In this document: piece after piece, positions 1 through 7,278 of the stretch
Layout of the letters: every line of letters starts with the position of its first letter
Position numbering within the stretch: the first letter of the stretch is position 1
Assembly: GCA_051305935.1 (NCBI GenBank)
Contig: JBPPMG010000456.1
Coordinates: 1 to 15,570 of the forward strand
DNA: 15,570 bases
Source of the DNA: JACPDH01 sp051305935
Lineage (GTDB): Bacteria; Acidobacteriota; Thermoanaerobaculia; Gp7-AA8
Reading direction: 5' to 3'
Program-made: the position numbers and the translations under genes
The notes under the pieces: model-generated
Database searches by the model: none
The model's input: only the letters and a program-made list of their open reading frames with translations
Told to the model about the DNA's origin: nothing

Positions 1-426
1 GAAGAGTGGGAACGTCATTCCCATCAGGACCACGATCGGCCCGAGCATCGGTAGCGTCAGCAGCGCAGGCACCAGCGGAGCCATGGTGTCGGAAAACCTC
101 ACGTCGAAGCGCTTGACGAGCGGCTCGATCGCGAGAAAGAACGAAGGCGTCGCCAGGATCAGGAGCCCGATCGTGAGCTCCACTGCGCCGAACGTCGCGA
201 GAGGAGACTTTGCCCGGCGCGCGACGCGCCCTCCAATCGCCGATCCGGCACCGAGTCCGCCCATGAAGATTGCAAGCAGGAGCCCGGTTGCCGGCAGCGC
301 CGAGCCGAACAGCGCCGCGAGCGCGCGCGACCAGACGACCTCGGCGACGAGCCCCGCCATTCCGGACACCACGAGGCAAGCAAGCGGCAGCGCGAGGCGC
401 GCCCGCGCATCGGAATTCACCGTCAT
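1..426 (-). CDS. Fused membrane/spermidine-synthase-like protein, N-terminal part (partial)
   Basis: An open minus-strand frame of 142 codons starts at an ATG (424-426) and runs off the left edge. The visible protein is almost all membrane. Hydrophobic segments lie near residues 11-29, 38-60, 76-98 and 113-142. They carry motifs known from the N-terminal membrane domain of spermidine-synthase-like (SpeE-related) fusion proteins: SGMAGLVAEVVWSRAL, then LLAIFMGGLGAGSAIGGR, then a PLATFGAVELTIGLL-type stretch. In that family the membrane part precedes a Rossmann aminopropyltransferase-like domain, which would lie outside this window, so actual polyamine synthesis is not shown. No clear Shine-Dalgarno is seen. 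A TACCAT box 8 bases before the ATG would allow a very short leader. The gene diverges from the RAYT homologue. Family assignment is fairly secure; function is inferred. Confidence 0.75.
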   Translation of the reverse strand, partial: MTVNSDARARLALPLACLVVSGMAGLVAEVVWSRALAALFGSALPATGLLLAIFMGGLGAGSAIGGRVARRAKSPLATFGAVELTIGLLILATPSFFLAIEPLVKRFDVRFSDTMAPLVPALLTLPMLGPIVVLMGMTFPLF

Positions 427-468
427 CGCACGGTATGGTACTCGATCGGAGCCTTCTTAGCGCTCCTT

Positions 469-501
469 CCCGCGCCCTGCGGGGGTCAGGTCTGCTATGA
501 T
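469..501 (+). promoter_or_regulatory. Hairpin, GGGGTCAGGTC motif and extended -10 upstream of the RAYT gene
   Basis: A small inverted repeat (CCCGC/GCGGG, 469-483) runs directly into GGGGTCAGGTC (482-492) and then TGCTATGAT (493-501), an extended -10 match. No convincing -35 is present, as is common with extended -10 promoters. From memory, GGGGTCAGGTC-type motifs often accompany Y1-type RAYT genes in GC-rich bacteria; this was not checked here. The predicted transcript start (about 508) would leave only about 11 bases before the ATG, overlapping the GGAGGTG ribosome-binding site (508-514). Confidence 0.45.
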
Positions 502-518
502 TCGCGCGGAGGTGTCTG

Positions 519-1478
519 ATGGCGAGACCGCTGCGCTTGGAGTATGCGGGGGCGACCTGGTTCGTGACCAGTTCGGCAGCCCCGCGCAAGGAAGTATTCC
601 GCGACGACGACGATCGTGCCGAGTTTCTGGCGATCCTCGGACGCTCCGCGGCCATGCTCCGCTGGAGGATCATCGCCTACTCGCTCTTGCGAGGCCGGTT
701 TCACCTCGTCATCGAAACGCCGGAGCCGAACCTCTCGCGCGGAATGCGCCAGATCAACGGCGTCTACACACAGTACTGGAACAGGCGCTATGGAAGGAGC
801 GGAACGCTTTTCAACGGCCGCTACAAGTCGCTGCTCGTCGAGCGCGACCCTCACCTCGTCGAAGTCGTTCGGCACATCGCCTGGTCGCCCGTCGCCGAGT
901 CGCTCGCGCGCGGGGTTGCCGAGTGGAAGTGGACGAGCTACCGCGCCACTGCCGGAATCATCAGCAAGCCTGACTGGCTGGAAGCAGGCCCCGTGCTCGA
1001 GGCGTTTGCACGGACTTCGAAGGTGGCGCAGGCGCGTTTCCGGAAGTTCGTGAGCGAGGGAAGGTCGGCCGGATACGATCCCTCTCGACACGTAATCGGC
1101 CAGTTGTTTCTCGGCAGCGAGGCATTTCGCGACGAAGCGATGCGCAAGGCCGCGGGACGCGGAGGAGCGGGACGCGCGACGTCTCGTACCACCGGAATCG
1201 ATCGCCCGAAGATGAAGACGATCATCAGCGCCACGGCGAGCGTTTTCGGAACCACGGAACGCGACCTGCGCATCAGCCGGCGCGGGCTTGCCCGCAAGGC
1301 GGTGGCATTCCTGGCGCGGCGCGATGGCGCACTCAAGTTGCCCGAGATCGGAGACGCGCTCGGCATACGGGAGTTCTCCGCATCGCATCTCGCGACGGAA
1401 GGGGAGCGTCTCTACGAGACCGACGCTGCATTCCGAAAGCTCGTCGACAAAGTCCGACACGCGCTCGGTACGATCTGA
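519..1478 (+). CDS. RAYT-like (Y1/IS200-type) transposase homologue with altered active site
   Basis: The 319-residue protein begins MARPLRLEYAGATWFVT and contains ETPEPNLSRGMRQINGVYTQ (66-85) and GTLFNGRYKSLLVERD (95-110). This is the signature order of REP-associated tyrosine transposases, single-strand DNA enzymes that handle palindromic repeats. A C-terminal region (about 214-319) resembles the helix-turn-helix of DnaA domain IV, as in longer RAYTs (KLPEIGDALG, REFSASHL). The usual His-hydrophobic-His nuclease motif reads R60-F61-H62, and the usual catalytic Tyr in the RYIHLNPV-like motif reads H119 in RHIAWSPV. The tyrosine in the preceding DSYLLEL-like segment is also His (H112). The frame is intact, so this may be an exapted DNA-binding protein rather than an active transposase. 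The start is supported by GGAGGTG (508-514), 4 bases before the ATG. No second copy of the upstream motif is visible downstream. Confidence 0.85.
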   Translation: MARPLRLEYAGATWFVTSSAAPRKEVFRDDDDRAEFLAILGRSAAMLRWRIIAYSLLRGRFHLVIETPEPNLSRGMRQINGVYTQYWNRRYGRSGTLFNGRYKSLLVERDPHLVEVVRHIAWSPVAESLARGVAEWKWTSYRATAGIISKPDWLEAGPVLEAFARTSKVAQARFRKFVSEGRSAGYDPSRHVIGQLFLGSEAFRDEAMRKAAGRGGAGRATSRTTGIDRPKMKTIISATASVFGTTERDLRISRRGLARKAVAFLARRDGALKLPEIGDALGIREFSASHLATEGERLYETDAAFRKLVDKVRHALGTI

Positions 1479-1531
1479 GCCACCACCGAGCGGTAAGCGA
1501 TGAGCGCACAGGATCAGGCGCGGAGAGATCG

Positions 1532-1861
1532 ATGATCGACGAATTCGACGAGAAGCTTGCTGACGCTCTCCTCTCTGAGGAGGAGTACGGCGAGATTCAC
1601 CACATCCGGCATCACTTCGAGTCGGTCGACGAGAAGGAGCGGGCCACCCTGGGCTGGCGCGCAACATCGATCTACGTCGAGGCGTTCAAGCGCGAGATCG
1701 TGCGGCTCCGCCGCATCGCAGCGCCACTGGAAGGAAAGCACACGACGCACAACTGTCGATGCGGACATGGCGAAGCCGCGCACGAGATCGTGACGGTTTG
1801 CGGCCTCTGCCGCGACGGAGCTGGACGAGAAGTGACCCTCACCGACAGCGTGGAGACGTAA
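1532..1861 (+). CDS. Small protein with C-terminal Cys/His cluster
   Basis: A 109-residue protein that I do not recognise as a named family. The N-terminal two-thirds is charged and probably helical, with acidic and His-rich stretches (EIHHIRHHFE, 21-30). The C-terminal part has C75, C77, H79, H84, C90 and C93 (CRCGH...H...CGLC), an arrangement that could bind one zinc ion; this is inferred from spacing only. A GGAGAG ribosome-binding site (1522-1527) sits 4 bases before the ATG. The stop is 12 bases before the GTG of the kinase gene, so the two are probably co-transcribed and the protein may work with the kinase. No signal peptide or membrane segment is seen, so it is likely cytoplasmic. Confidence 0.7.
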   Translation: MIDEFDEKLADALLSEEEYGEIHHIRHHFESVDEKERATLGWRATSIYVEAFKREIVRLRRIAAPLEGKHTTHNCRCGHGEAAHEIVTVCGLCRDGAGREVTLTDSVET

Positions 1862-1873
1862 CAGAGCGTTGCA

Positions 1874-4800
1874 GTGACCGACGACCGACAGAACACCAGC
1901 CGGCCCCCGGGAGGCCCCCTCGACGGCGACGATTCCGTCGACGATACGGGAGAGCTCACGGCCGAACTGATGCCCGATCAGGTCGTTGCCAGCACGGGGA
2001 GGACCCGCATCTGGAGTTTTCACCCCGGCCAGCTCGTCGCCGAGCGCTATCGGATCGTTCGCACGATTGCCCAGGGTGGGATGGGCGAGGTCTACGAGGC
2101 GGACGATCTCGAGCTCGGCGGTCGCGTCGCGCTCAAGACGATTCGCGCGGAGGCTGCAGCGCAGGAGGTCCTGCTCGGTCGATTCCGTCGCGAGATTCAG
2201 ATCGCTCGGCGCGTGACGCATCCGAACGTCTGCCGGCTCTTCGACGTCTCGTACCACACGATCGAGATCGTCGGCAGCAGCCAGCTCACGAACCGTCTCA
2301 TGTGCGTTTCGATGGAACTGCTCGACGGCGAAACGCTCTCGCAGAAGATTTCACGTGACGGCGCGATGGAGCGTGAAGAAGCGCTTTCGATCGTTCGCCA
2401 GTTGGCCGACGGGCTTGCGGCCGCGCACACCGCTGGCGTGATCCATCGCGATTTCAAGAGCGGCAACGTCTTGCTCGTAAAGACGCAGGGGAGTGAAACC
2501 GGCGACGCGAAGCTCCGCGCCGTGATCACCGACTTCGGGCTCGCGCGCCACGCCGCGCCGGGGGAGCTCGACACGTCACTCACCGACTCCGGAGTCGTCG
2601 TCGGCACGCCCGCGTACATGGCGCCCGAACAGTTCGAAGGCAAGGAAGCATCGAGCGCGTCGGACATCTACTCGTTCGGTGTCGTTCTCTACGAGATGGT
2701 CACGGGTCGGAAGCCGTTCGACGGCGCGACCCCGATCTCGCAGGCGATACAGCGGCTGAAAGCGCCGCCGAGCTCGCCGGCGAAATTCTGTTTAGGACTC
2801 GACCCGGTCTGGGAGACTGCGATTCTCCGTTGCCTCGAATCGGATCCGGCCGCGCGCTTCACCTCGCCGCTCGACGTTGTCGCCGCGCTCGAGGGGCGGA
2901 CGGTCGCGCCGGCGCTGGGCCGCAGCCGCAACAAGACGCTGCGGCGGCAGCGGTTCGACCGGCTGCTCACCGCGGCGGCGATCGTGGCAGCGACCTGCGC
3001 CATAGGGTTCGGGCTGTACAAGGTGGCGACGAAGCGCGCTCCACTTTCCGTCTCGTCGACGGCCGAGGCGACTCCCGTCATCGAAGTGCGTCCCGGCGCC
3101 GTCGTGATCGGCTTCAAGGATCTCTCCGGGAAGCCCGAGAACCGCTGGATGTCGACCGCATTCTCGGAGATGATCCGCACGGAGCTCGCGGCAGGGGAGA
3201 AGCTCCGGCTCGTCTCGGGCGAGGATACCGCGCGAGTCAGGCACGAACTCGAGCTCGAGGGACGCGACAGCTACTCGAAGGAGACTCTGGCGACGATACG
3301 CGAGAGCCTCGGCGCCGACTACGTCGTCGCCGGCTCGTACGTCGCGCTCGGTAGCGGGCAGGGGGGCCGCCTGCGGCTCGATCTCCGTGTGCAGGCTGCG
3401 CGCCCAGGAGAGACGATCAAGGCGATCAGCGAGTCGGGGAGCGAGGTCGAACTGCTCGCGATGGTCGCTTCGGCGGGGACGAAACTGCGCAGCGCGTTCG
3501 GGCAGGGAGCCCTGAACACGGAGCGGGCCGCGGGGCTCGCCGCCAGCCGGCCGCAGAGTCCGGAGGTCATTCGCCTTTACGCGGAGGGTCTTGCTCTGTT
3601 GCGCGACTTCGACGCCCTGGGCGCGAAAGGGAAGCTCGAAAAGGCCGTGGCGATCGAGCCCGAGTTCGCGCTCGCGCACGCCGCCCTCGCGGAGGCGTGG
3701 TCGACACTTGGGTACGACGCGCGAGCGGTCGCGCAGGCGCAGCGCGCCTTCGATCTCTCGAAGAGCCTCGGCAGGGAGGACAGCCTCGCGATCGAGGGCA
3801 GGCTCCGGGCGATGCAGAAGGACTGGAAGAAGGCCGCGGAGGTCTACACGGTGCTTCATGGTTTCGTGCCGGATGATCTCGACTACGGAATCCGCCTTAC
3901 CGAGGCTCATGCAACCGCAGGAGATCACGCCGCCGCTCGCGATGCGATCAAGGATCTTCGAGCGCTCGCCTTGCCGCTCTCCGCTGACCCGCGGATCGAC
4001 ATTGCCGACGCGCAGGTCGCCAAAGCGCGAGGCGACGTTGCTGCCGTCGACCGCCTCTCGCAGGCGGCGATCGACAAAGGGAGGAAACGGGGAGCCATTC
4101 TGCTCGTCGCCCGCGCGCAGCTACTGCGAGGCTGGGCGCTTCGCTCGATTGGGAAGTACGACGCGTCGATCAGCACGCTCGACGAGGCGAAGGCGATTTA
4201 TGCAAAGTATGGCGACGTTGGCGGCGTCGCGCTCGCGGACATGCAAGCCGGAAATTCGGCCTTCTACGTCGGCAACTTCGAGGAGGCGCGAGTCCGCTTC
4301 GACAGCGCGAAGGCGACTTGTTCCCGGATCGGGTGGAAGAGCTGTGAGGCATCCGTACTCAACAGCCTCGGCGGAATGGCTTGGATCGAAGGCCGTTACG
4401 GCGACGCCGAGAAGCAGCTTCGCGACGGGCTGGCGCTCTCGCGCGAGACGTCCGACAAGCTCGCCGAATTGATGGCGAGGCATAACATCGCCGAAATCGA
4501 GATCTATCTCGGCCGGACCAGAGAAGCTCTGACTCACGCCAACGAGGTGCTCGCCGAGATCGAGACGGGCACGGGCGCCTACCTCGGTGCGCCAACTCGT
4601 ATCACCGCGGGGACTGCCTTGCTGCAGCTGGGGAAGATCGACGAAGGGTCGCTCCTGCTCGAAGCGGCGATCGTGGAGTCCCGGAAGTTCAAGAACACGC
4701 TGCACGAAGCGGACGCGCGCTCGAAGCTTGCGGTCGCGCGATTCTACAAAGGTGACACGAACCAAGCGGCGACGGAGCTCGAGAGCGCGATTGCGCTTCA

Positions 4801-5386
4801 GCGCGCGTCGGGTGAAATGGCGGCGGAAGCGGACGGGATCACGCGGCTGGCGGCTGTGAGGGTGGCGCAGGGAAAGCTCGACGCGGCGGAACGCATACTT
4901 CCTGCGGCGAGAAAGACTCTTTCCGATCAGCATGTCCTGTACGACTGGGCTTACGCCTCGAGCGTGACGGCGGAGATCGCGCTGGCACGAGGGAGAGGGG
5001 ACGAGGCCATGGCCGCGATCCGCGAAATTCACGCGCGCGCCCCCTTCATTGAGAAGCCGGCTCTCCGAATCCATGTTGCCGTGACCGAGGGACGGGTGCT
5101 TGCGGCGCTGGGGCGCAGGAACGAGGCATTGAGGATGGTCGGCTCAGCGCTCGCCGAGGCGGAGAGGCTCGAGCTTCCACTCCAGTCGCTCGGCGCCATG
5201 CTGGTGCTTGGTGAGCTTCAGCTCGGCGAATCGTCGTCGAAGGCGGGAGGCGTTGCGACGATCGAGAGGGCACGCGCCAAGGCGCGCGCCCTCGGTCTCG
5301 TCTACTTCGATCGTAAGGCGGGCGAACTGCTTGCAGCGCCTGCGTCTGGAACTGCTACTTCTGCGTCCCCGGCTTCCCGCCCATGA
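1874..5386 (+). CDS. Membrane-anchored Ser/Thr protein kinase with TolB/FlgO-like and TPR regions
   Basis: A 1,170-residue protein with a GTG start. Residues about 59-340 form a Hanks-type kinase: glycine loop AQGGMGEVY (66-74), VALK with K88, HRDFKSGN (191-198, D193 and N198), DFG (220-222) and APE (250-252). All catalytic residues are present, so it should phosphorylate Ser/Thr. A basic stretch precedes one hydrophobic segment (about 364-383), predicted to put the kinase in the cytoplasm and the rest in the periplasm. Residues about 395-540 (GAVVIGFKDLSG, GADYVVAGSY) resemble the TolB-N/FlgO-like domain often found between kinase and TPR parts. From about 550 on, helical repeats of TPR type continue to near residue 1150, probably for partner binding. 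It follows the small Cys/His gene by 12 bases. The 3' end overlaps the converging radical SAM remnant by 85 bases. The substrate is unknown. Confidence 0.92.
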   Translation: MTDDRQNTSRPPGGPLDGDDSVDDTGELTAELMPDQVVASTGRTRIWSFHPGQLVAERYRIVRTIAQGGMGEVYEADDLELGGRVALKTIRAEAAAQEVLLGRFRREIQIARRVTHPNVCRLFDVSYHTIEIVGSSQLTNRLMCVSMELLDGETLSQKISRDGAMEREEALSIVRQLADGLAAAHTAGVIHRDFKSGNVLLVKTQGSETGDAKLRAVITDFGLARHAAPGELDTSLTDSGVVVGTPAYMAPEQFEGKEASSASDIYSFGVVLYEMVTGRKPFDGATPISQAIQRLKAPPSSPAKFCLGLDPVWETAILRCLESDPAARFTSPLDVVAALEGRTVAPALGRSRNKTLRRQRFDRLLTAAAIVAATCAIGFGLYKVATKRAPLSVSSTAEATPVIEVRPGAVVIGFKDLSGKPENRWMSTAFSEMIRTELAAGEKLRLVSGEDTARVRHELELEGRDSYSKETLATIRESLGADYVVAGSYVALGSGQGGRLRLDLRVQAARPGETIKAISESGSEVELLAMVASAGTKLRSAFGQGALNTERAAGLAASRPQSPEVIRLYAEGLALLRDFDALGAKGKLEKAVAIEPEFALAHAALAEAWSTLGYDARAVAQAQRAFDLSKSLGREDSLAIEGRLRAMQKDWKKAAEVYTVLHGFVPDDLDYGIRLTEAHATAGDHAAARDAIKDLRALALPLSADPRIDIADAQVAKARGDVAAVDRLSQAAIDKGRKRGAILLVARAQLLRGWALRSIGKYDASISTLDEAKAIYAKYGDVGGVALADMQAGNSAFYVGNFEEARVRFDSAKATCSRIGWKSCEASVLNSLGGMAWIEGRYGDAEKQLRDGLALSRETSDKLAELMARHNIAEIEIYLGRTREALTHANEVLAEIETGTGAYLGAPTRITAGTALLQLGKIDEGSLLLEAAIVESRKFKNTLHEADARSKLAVARFYKGDTNQAATELESAIALQRASGEMAAEADGITRLAAVRVAQGKLDAAERILPAARKTLSDQHVLYDWAYASSVTAEIALARGRGDEAMAAIREIHARAPFIEKPALRIHVAVTEGRVLAALGRRNEALRMVGSALAEAERLELPLQSLGAMLVLGELQLGESSSKAGGVATIERARAKARALGLVYFDRKAGELLAAPASGTATSASPASRP

Positions 5387-5832
5387 AGATTCCCGGCGTG
5401 AGAAGGCGGGCCGGCTGCTCGGGCGGTGCTCGTGAAGCCGACGAGGTCGTAACGGCTCCAGTCGGTCGAGGCGTACGCCACCTTCAAAAAGGCCGGGGCG
5501 ACCGACAGTACGCGCCGGATGACCTCGCGATCGCCGTCGCTCGCACCCCAGAGCGGGTGAGAGAGGACCTCCCGATCGTAGCGCTCCCAGTCCGAGATCC
5601 CGGATCCGTAGTACTGCTGGGAGAAAATCCACTCACCGGCCAGCGACGCCGACTGGAACTGTTTACTGATTCGTTCGTAGTCGCGCGAACCCGCCATGAG
5701 GGCGAGCGTCACGTTGAAGTGCTTGACGTCACAGGTGATATCCCGCTCCCCGAGTTCGGCCTTGAGCAGGCCCGCAGCAAGGCTGGGGCTGTCCGCGGCC
5801 GCGAAGGGCATCACGACGAGGGCGACTCGCAT
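5302..5832 (-). pseudogene. Truncated RiPP-maturation radical SAM protein (N-terminal remnant)
   Basis: The frame starts at ATG 5830-5832 (MRVALVVMPFAAADSPSLAAG). Residues 1-136 match, in order, the N-terminal region of the RiPP maturation radical SAM family (rSAM_ocin type): the MPFA.ADSPSLA.GLLKAEL opening, the CDVKHFN strand, a DYERI helix, LAGEWIFSQQYYG, YDREVL, and finally DWSRYDLVGFTST. Family members run to several hundred residues and carry a CxxxCxxC cluster after this point. Here homology stops at T136 (about 5425). The frame continues with 40 low-complexity residues (ARAAGPPSHAG...) lying across the kinase 3' end. In the +1 frame the same DNA encodes LLTPGIFMGGKPGTQK then a stop at 5355, so a frameshift may also be involved. 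The SAM/Fe-S core is absent, so it cannot be a working radical SAM enzyme. No precursor peptide gene is seen nearby. Confidence 0.7.
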
Positions 5833-5973
5833 GGTTAGGGTAAATCGATCGTAACGGTCACATCCCGAGGCGTCAACGACACAGGACCGGGGGGCGGCCG
5901 GGCGGGAACGCAGTGACGACCTTCACGCCCTCGTGTGATAACCTGTTAGTTGTTGACTGCCCGGGGGCACCTC

Positions 5974-6693
5974 ATGCCGACACCATACAATCTCGAGGTC
6001 TTTCACAAGTGTTCCGACTGCAAGATTCGGGCGGAGCGGGCCTTTTGCAACATGAGCGAAGCCGGCGTCGAAGCGCTCGGCGCCATAACTTTTACGAGCG
6101 TCTATCCGAAGGGGTCGGTGCTGTTCGTCGAGGGTGAGGAGCCGCGGGGCGTCTTCATCATCTGCTCCGGCAAGGTCAAACTCACCGCGTCATCGTCCGA
6201 AGGGCGCACGCTCATCGTCAAGATCGCGGAAGAGGGTGAAGTGCTCGGCATGAGCGCGAGCATCCTGGGAAAGTCGTACGAGGTCTCGGGCGAGACGATC
6301 GAGCCGGCGCAGATCAACTTCATCCGGCGCGAGGACTTCGTCCACTTCATCACCGAGAACGTCGAAGCGTGCATGCACACGGCAGAGCAGTTGAGCGATC
6401 GTTACCATTCTGCGCAGAAGGAGATTCGTGCCTTCGGTCTCGCGCAGACGACGGCCGAGCGCCTGGCGCGCCTGCTCCTCGAGTGGTGCGATACCCGAGG
6501 CGAGGCGACGCCGCAGGGCACCCGCGTCCAGGTGCTGCTGACCCACGAGGAGATCGCGCAGATGATCGGCACGAGCCGCGAAACGGTGACGCGCCTGCTG
6601 AGCGACCTCAAGAAGCGGAAGGTCATCGAAGTCAAAGGCGCATCGATCTACATCAAGAATCGCGACGCGCTCGAAGAGATCGTCACGGTGTAG
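5974..6693 (+). CDS. Crp/Fnr-family transcriptional regulator with N-terminal Cys cluster
   Basis: The 239-residue start at ATG 5974 (MPTPYNLEVF) is preferred over a TTG 8 codons upstream, because family members normally begin just before the cysteine segment. Residues 13-25 contain C13, C16 and C25 (KCSDCKIRAERAFC), resembling the Fe-S ligands of Fnr. Other cysteines are C64, C133 and C172. A cyclic-nucleotide-type beta-barrel spans about 38-125, but the Arg-Ser/Thr phosphate-binding pair of true cAMP receptors is not evident around residues 88-108. A dimerisation helix (about 130-160) leads to a winged helix; the recognition helix TSRETVTRLL (200-209) is close to that of Crp. It probably senses oxygen, redox state or nitric oxide rather than cAMP; this is inferred. 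It is divergent from the radical SAM remnant and ends at a strong terminator. Confidence 0.9.
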   Translation: MPTPYNLEVFHKCSDCKIRAERAFCNMSEAGVEALGAITFTSVYPKGSVLFVEGEEPRGVFIICSGKVKLTASSSEGRTLIVKIAEEGEVLGMSASILGKSYEVSGETIEPAQINFIRREDFVHFITENVEACMHTAEQLSDRYHSAQKEIRAFGLAQTTAERLARLLLEWCDTRGEATPQGTRVQVLLTHEEIAQMIGTSRETVTRLLSDLKKRKVIEVKGASIYIKNRDALEEIVTV

Positions 6694-6714
6694 AACCTCC
6701 CGTGGAGTCATGAC

Positions 6715-6747
6715 GAGGCCGGCGCTTGCGCGCCGGCCTCTTAGTTT
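6715..6747 (+). terminator. Rho-independent terminator of the Crp/Fnr gene
   Basis: A perfect 11-bp stem, GAGGCCGGCGC (6715-6725) pairing with GCGCCGGCCTC (6730-6740), closes a TTGC loop. The T-rich tail TTAGTTTT follows on the plus strand. It begins 21 bases after the Crp/Fnr stop codon. The stem may also limit read-through from the converging small gene, but there is no T-run on that side. Confidence 0.88.
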
Positions 6748-6771
6748 TCAGATCGTGTTGCAATCAGGGGA

Positions 6772-7134
6772 TCAGGCTGGGTTCTCCGGCGGGGGCTCGC
6801 CGCCGTCCGGCTTCTGCTCGGCGACCTTTTCTTCGGCGCGCTTCACAGCGGTTACGATTTCCGACCAGGCCTTTTCGAAGCCGACCTTCAGTTCCGCGCC
6901 GGCAGGCTTGCTCGCCTTCGCGACTTCACTGAGTTGCACCTTTGCCTTGGACAGTCCGTCGCGAACCGACGTCATCACGTCCCCGTACTCTTCCTTCGCC
7001 TCGCCGCGGGCCTTCTTCGCTCGATCCTCGAAGACGTCGAGGTCGAAGCCCCAGTCCTTGAGTTGCTCGCGGATCGACCGCGGTGGCTGCTGCTCGCTTT
7101 TCGGCTCCTCGGGGAGCTTCTCGAGTTCATTCAT
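6772..7134 (-). CDS. Small charged, helical protein of unknown function
   Basis: A 120-residue protein. The ATG at 7132-7134 (MNELEKLPEE) is chosen over an upstream start 9 codons earlier because AAGGAGGG lies 6 bases before it (7141-7148). I do not recognise the family. Residues 1-22 are Pro/Glu-rich and the tail (about 105-120) is Pro/Gly/Glu-rich. The middle (about 23-103) is Lys/Glu/Ala-rich and predicted to be almost wholly helical, possibly a coiled coil. It has no cysteine, signal peptide or membrane segment. It converges on the Crp/Fnr gene and lies downstream of the DUF1579-type gene on the same strand, from which a terminator separates it. A scaffold, histone-like or stress-related role is possible, but nothing in the sequence decides it. 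Confidence 0.72.
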   Translation of the reverse strand: MNELEKLPEEPKSEQQPPRSIREQLKDWGFDLDVFEDRAKKARGEAKEEYGDVMTSVRDGLSKAKVQLSEVAKASKPAGAELKVGFEKAWSEIVTAVKRAEEKVAEQKPDGGEPPPENPA

Positions 7135-7140
7135 GATCGT

Positions 7141-7165
7141 CCCTCCTTGATTGGACAACATACTA
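7141..7165 (-). promoter_or_regulatory. Ribosome-binding site and possible -10 of the small helical gene
   Basis: Read on the minus strand, TAGTAT (7160-7165) is a reasonable -10 box, though no clear -35 is found 16-18 bases above it. AAGGAGGG (7141-7148) is a near-perfect Shine-Dalgarno sequence, 6 bases before the ATG. The strong ribosome-binding site fixes the shorter start. Confidence 0.5.
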
Positions 7166-7231
7166 CCGGCGGGCCGATGACCCGCACTCTAATTAATACG
7201 TCCGATTCGCCGCGAAGTTGCGGAAATCGAA

Positions 7232-7253
7232 CGGGGCGGCCGAAGCCGCCCCG
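7232..7253 (-). terminator. Probable terminator of the DUF1579-type gene
   Basis: On the minus strand, CGGGGCGGC and GCCGCCCCG form a 9-bp GC-only stem with the stable tetraloop TTCG. It starts 25 bases after the stop codon. The downstream sequence is only modestly T-rich (GTTCGATTT), so termination efficiency is uncertain. Confidence 0.65.
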
Positions 7254-7278
7254 CCGAAAGCGTCAGGAATCGTGCCGG

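Noticed and set aside
495..1667. A 390-codon minus-strand open frame antisense to the RAYT homologue
   Set aside because: No family motif, and it runs across the RAYT and small Cys/His genes, both of which have ribosome-binding sites.
2792..3928. A 378-codon minus-strand open frame inside the kinase gene
   Set aside because: Antisense shadow of the kinase/TolB-like region; no motif, no ribosome-binding site.
5383..5838. A 151-codon plus-strand open frame after the kinase
   Set aside because: It is antisense to the radical SAM remnant, which carries clear family similarity; no ribosome-binding site.
5934..5944. A full Crp- or Fnr-type palindrome upstream of the Crp/Fnr gene
   Set aside because: Only a TGTGA half-site is present; no matching TCACA or ATCAA arm lies at the right distance.
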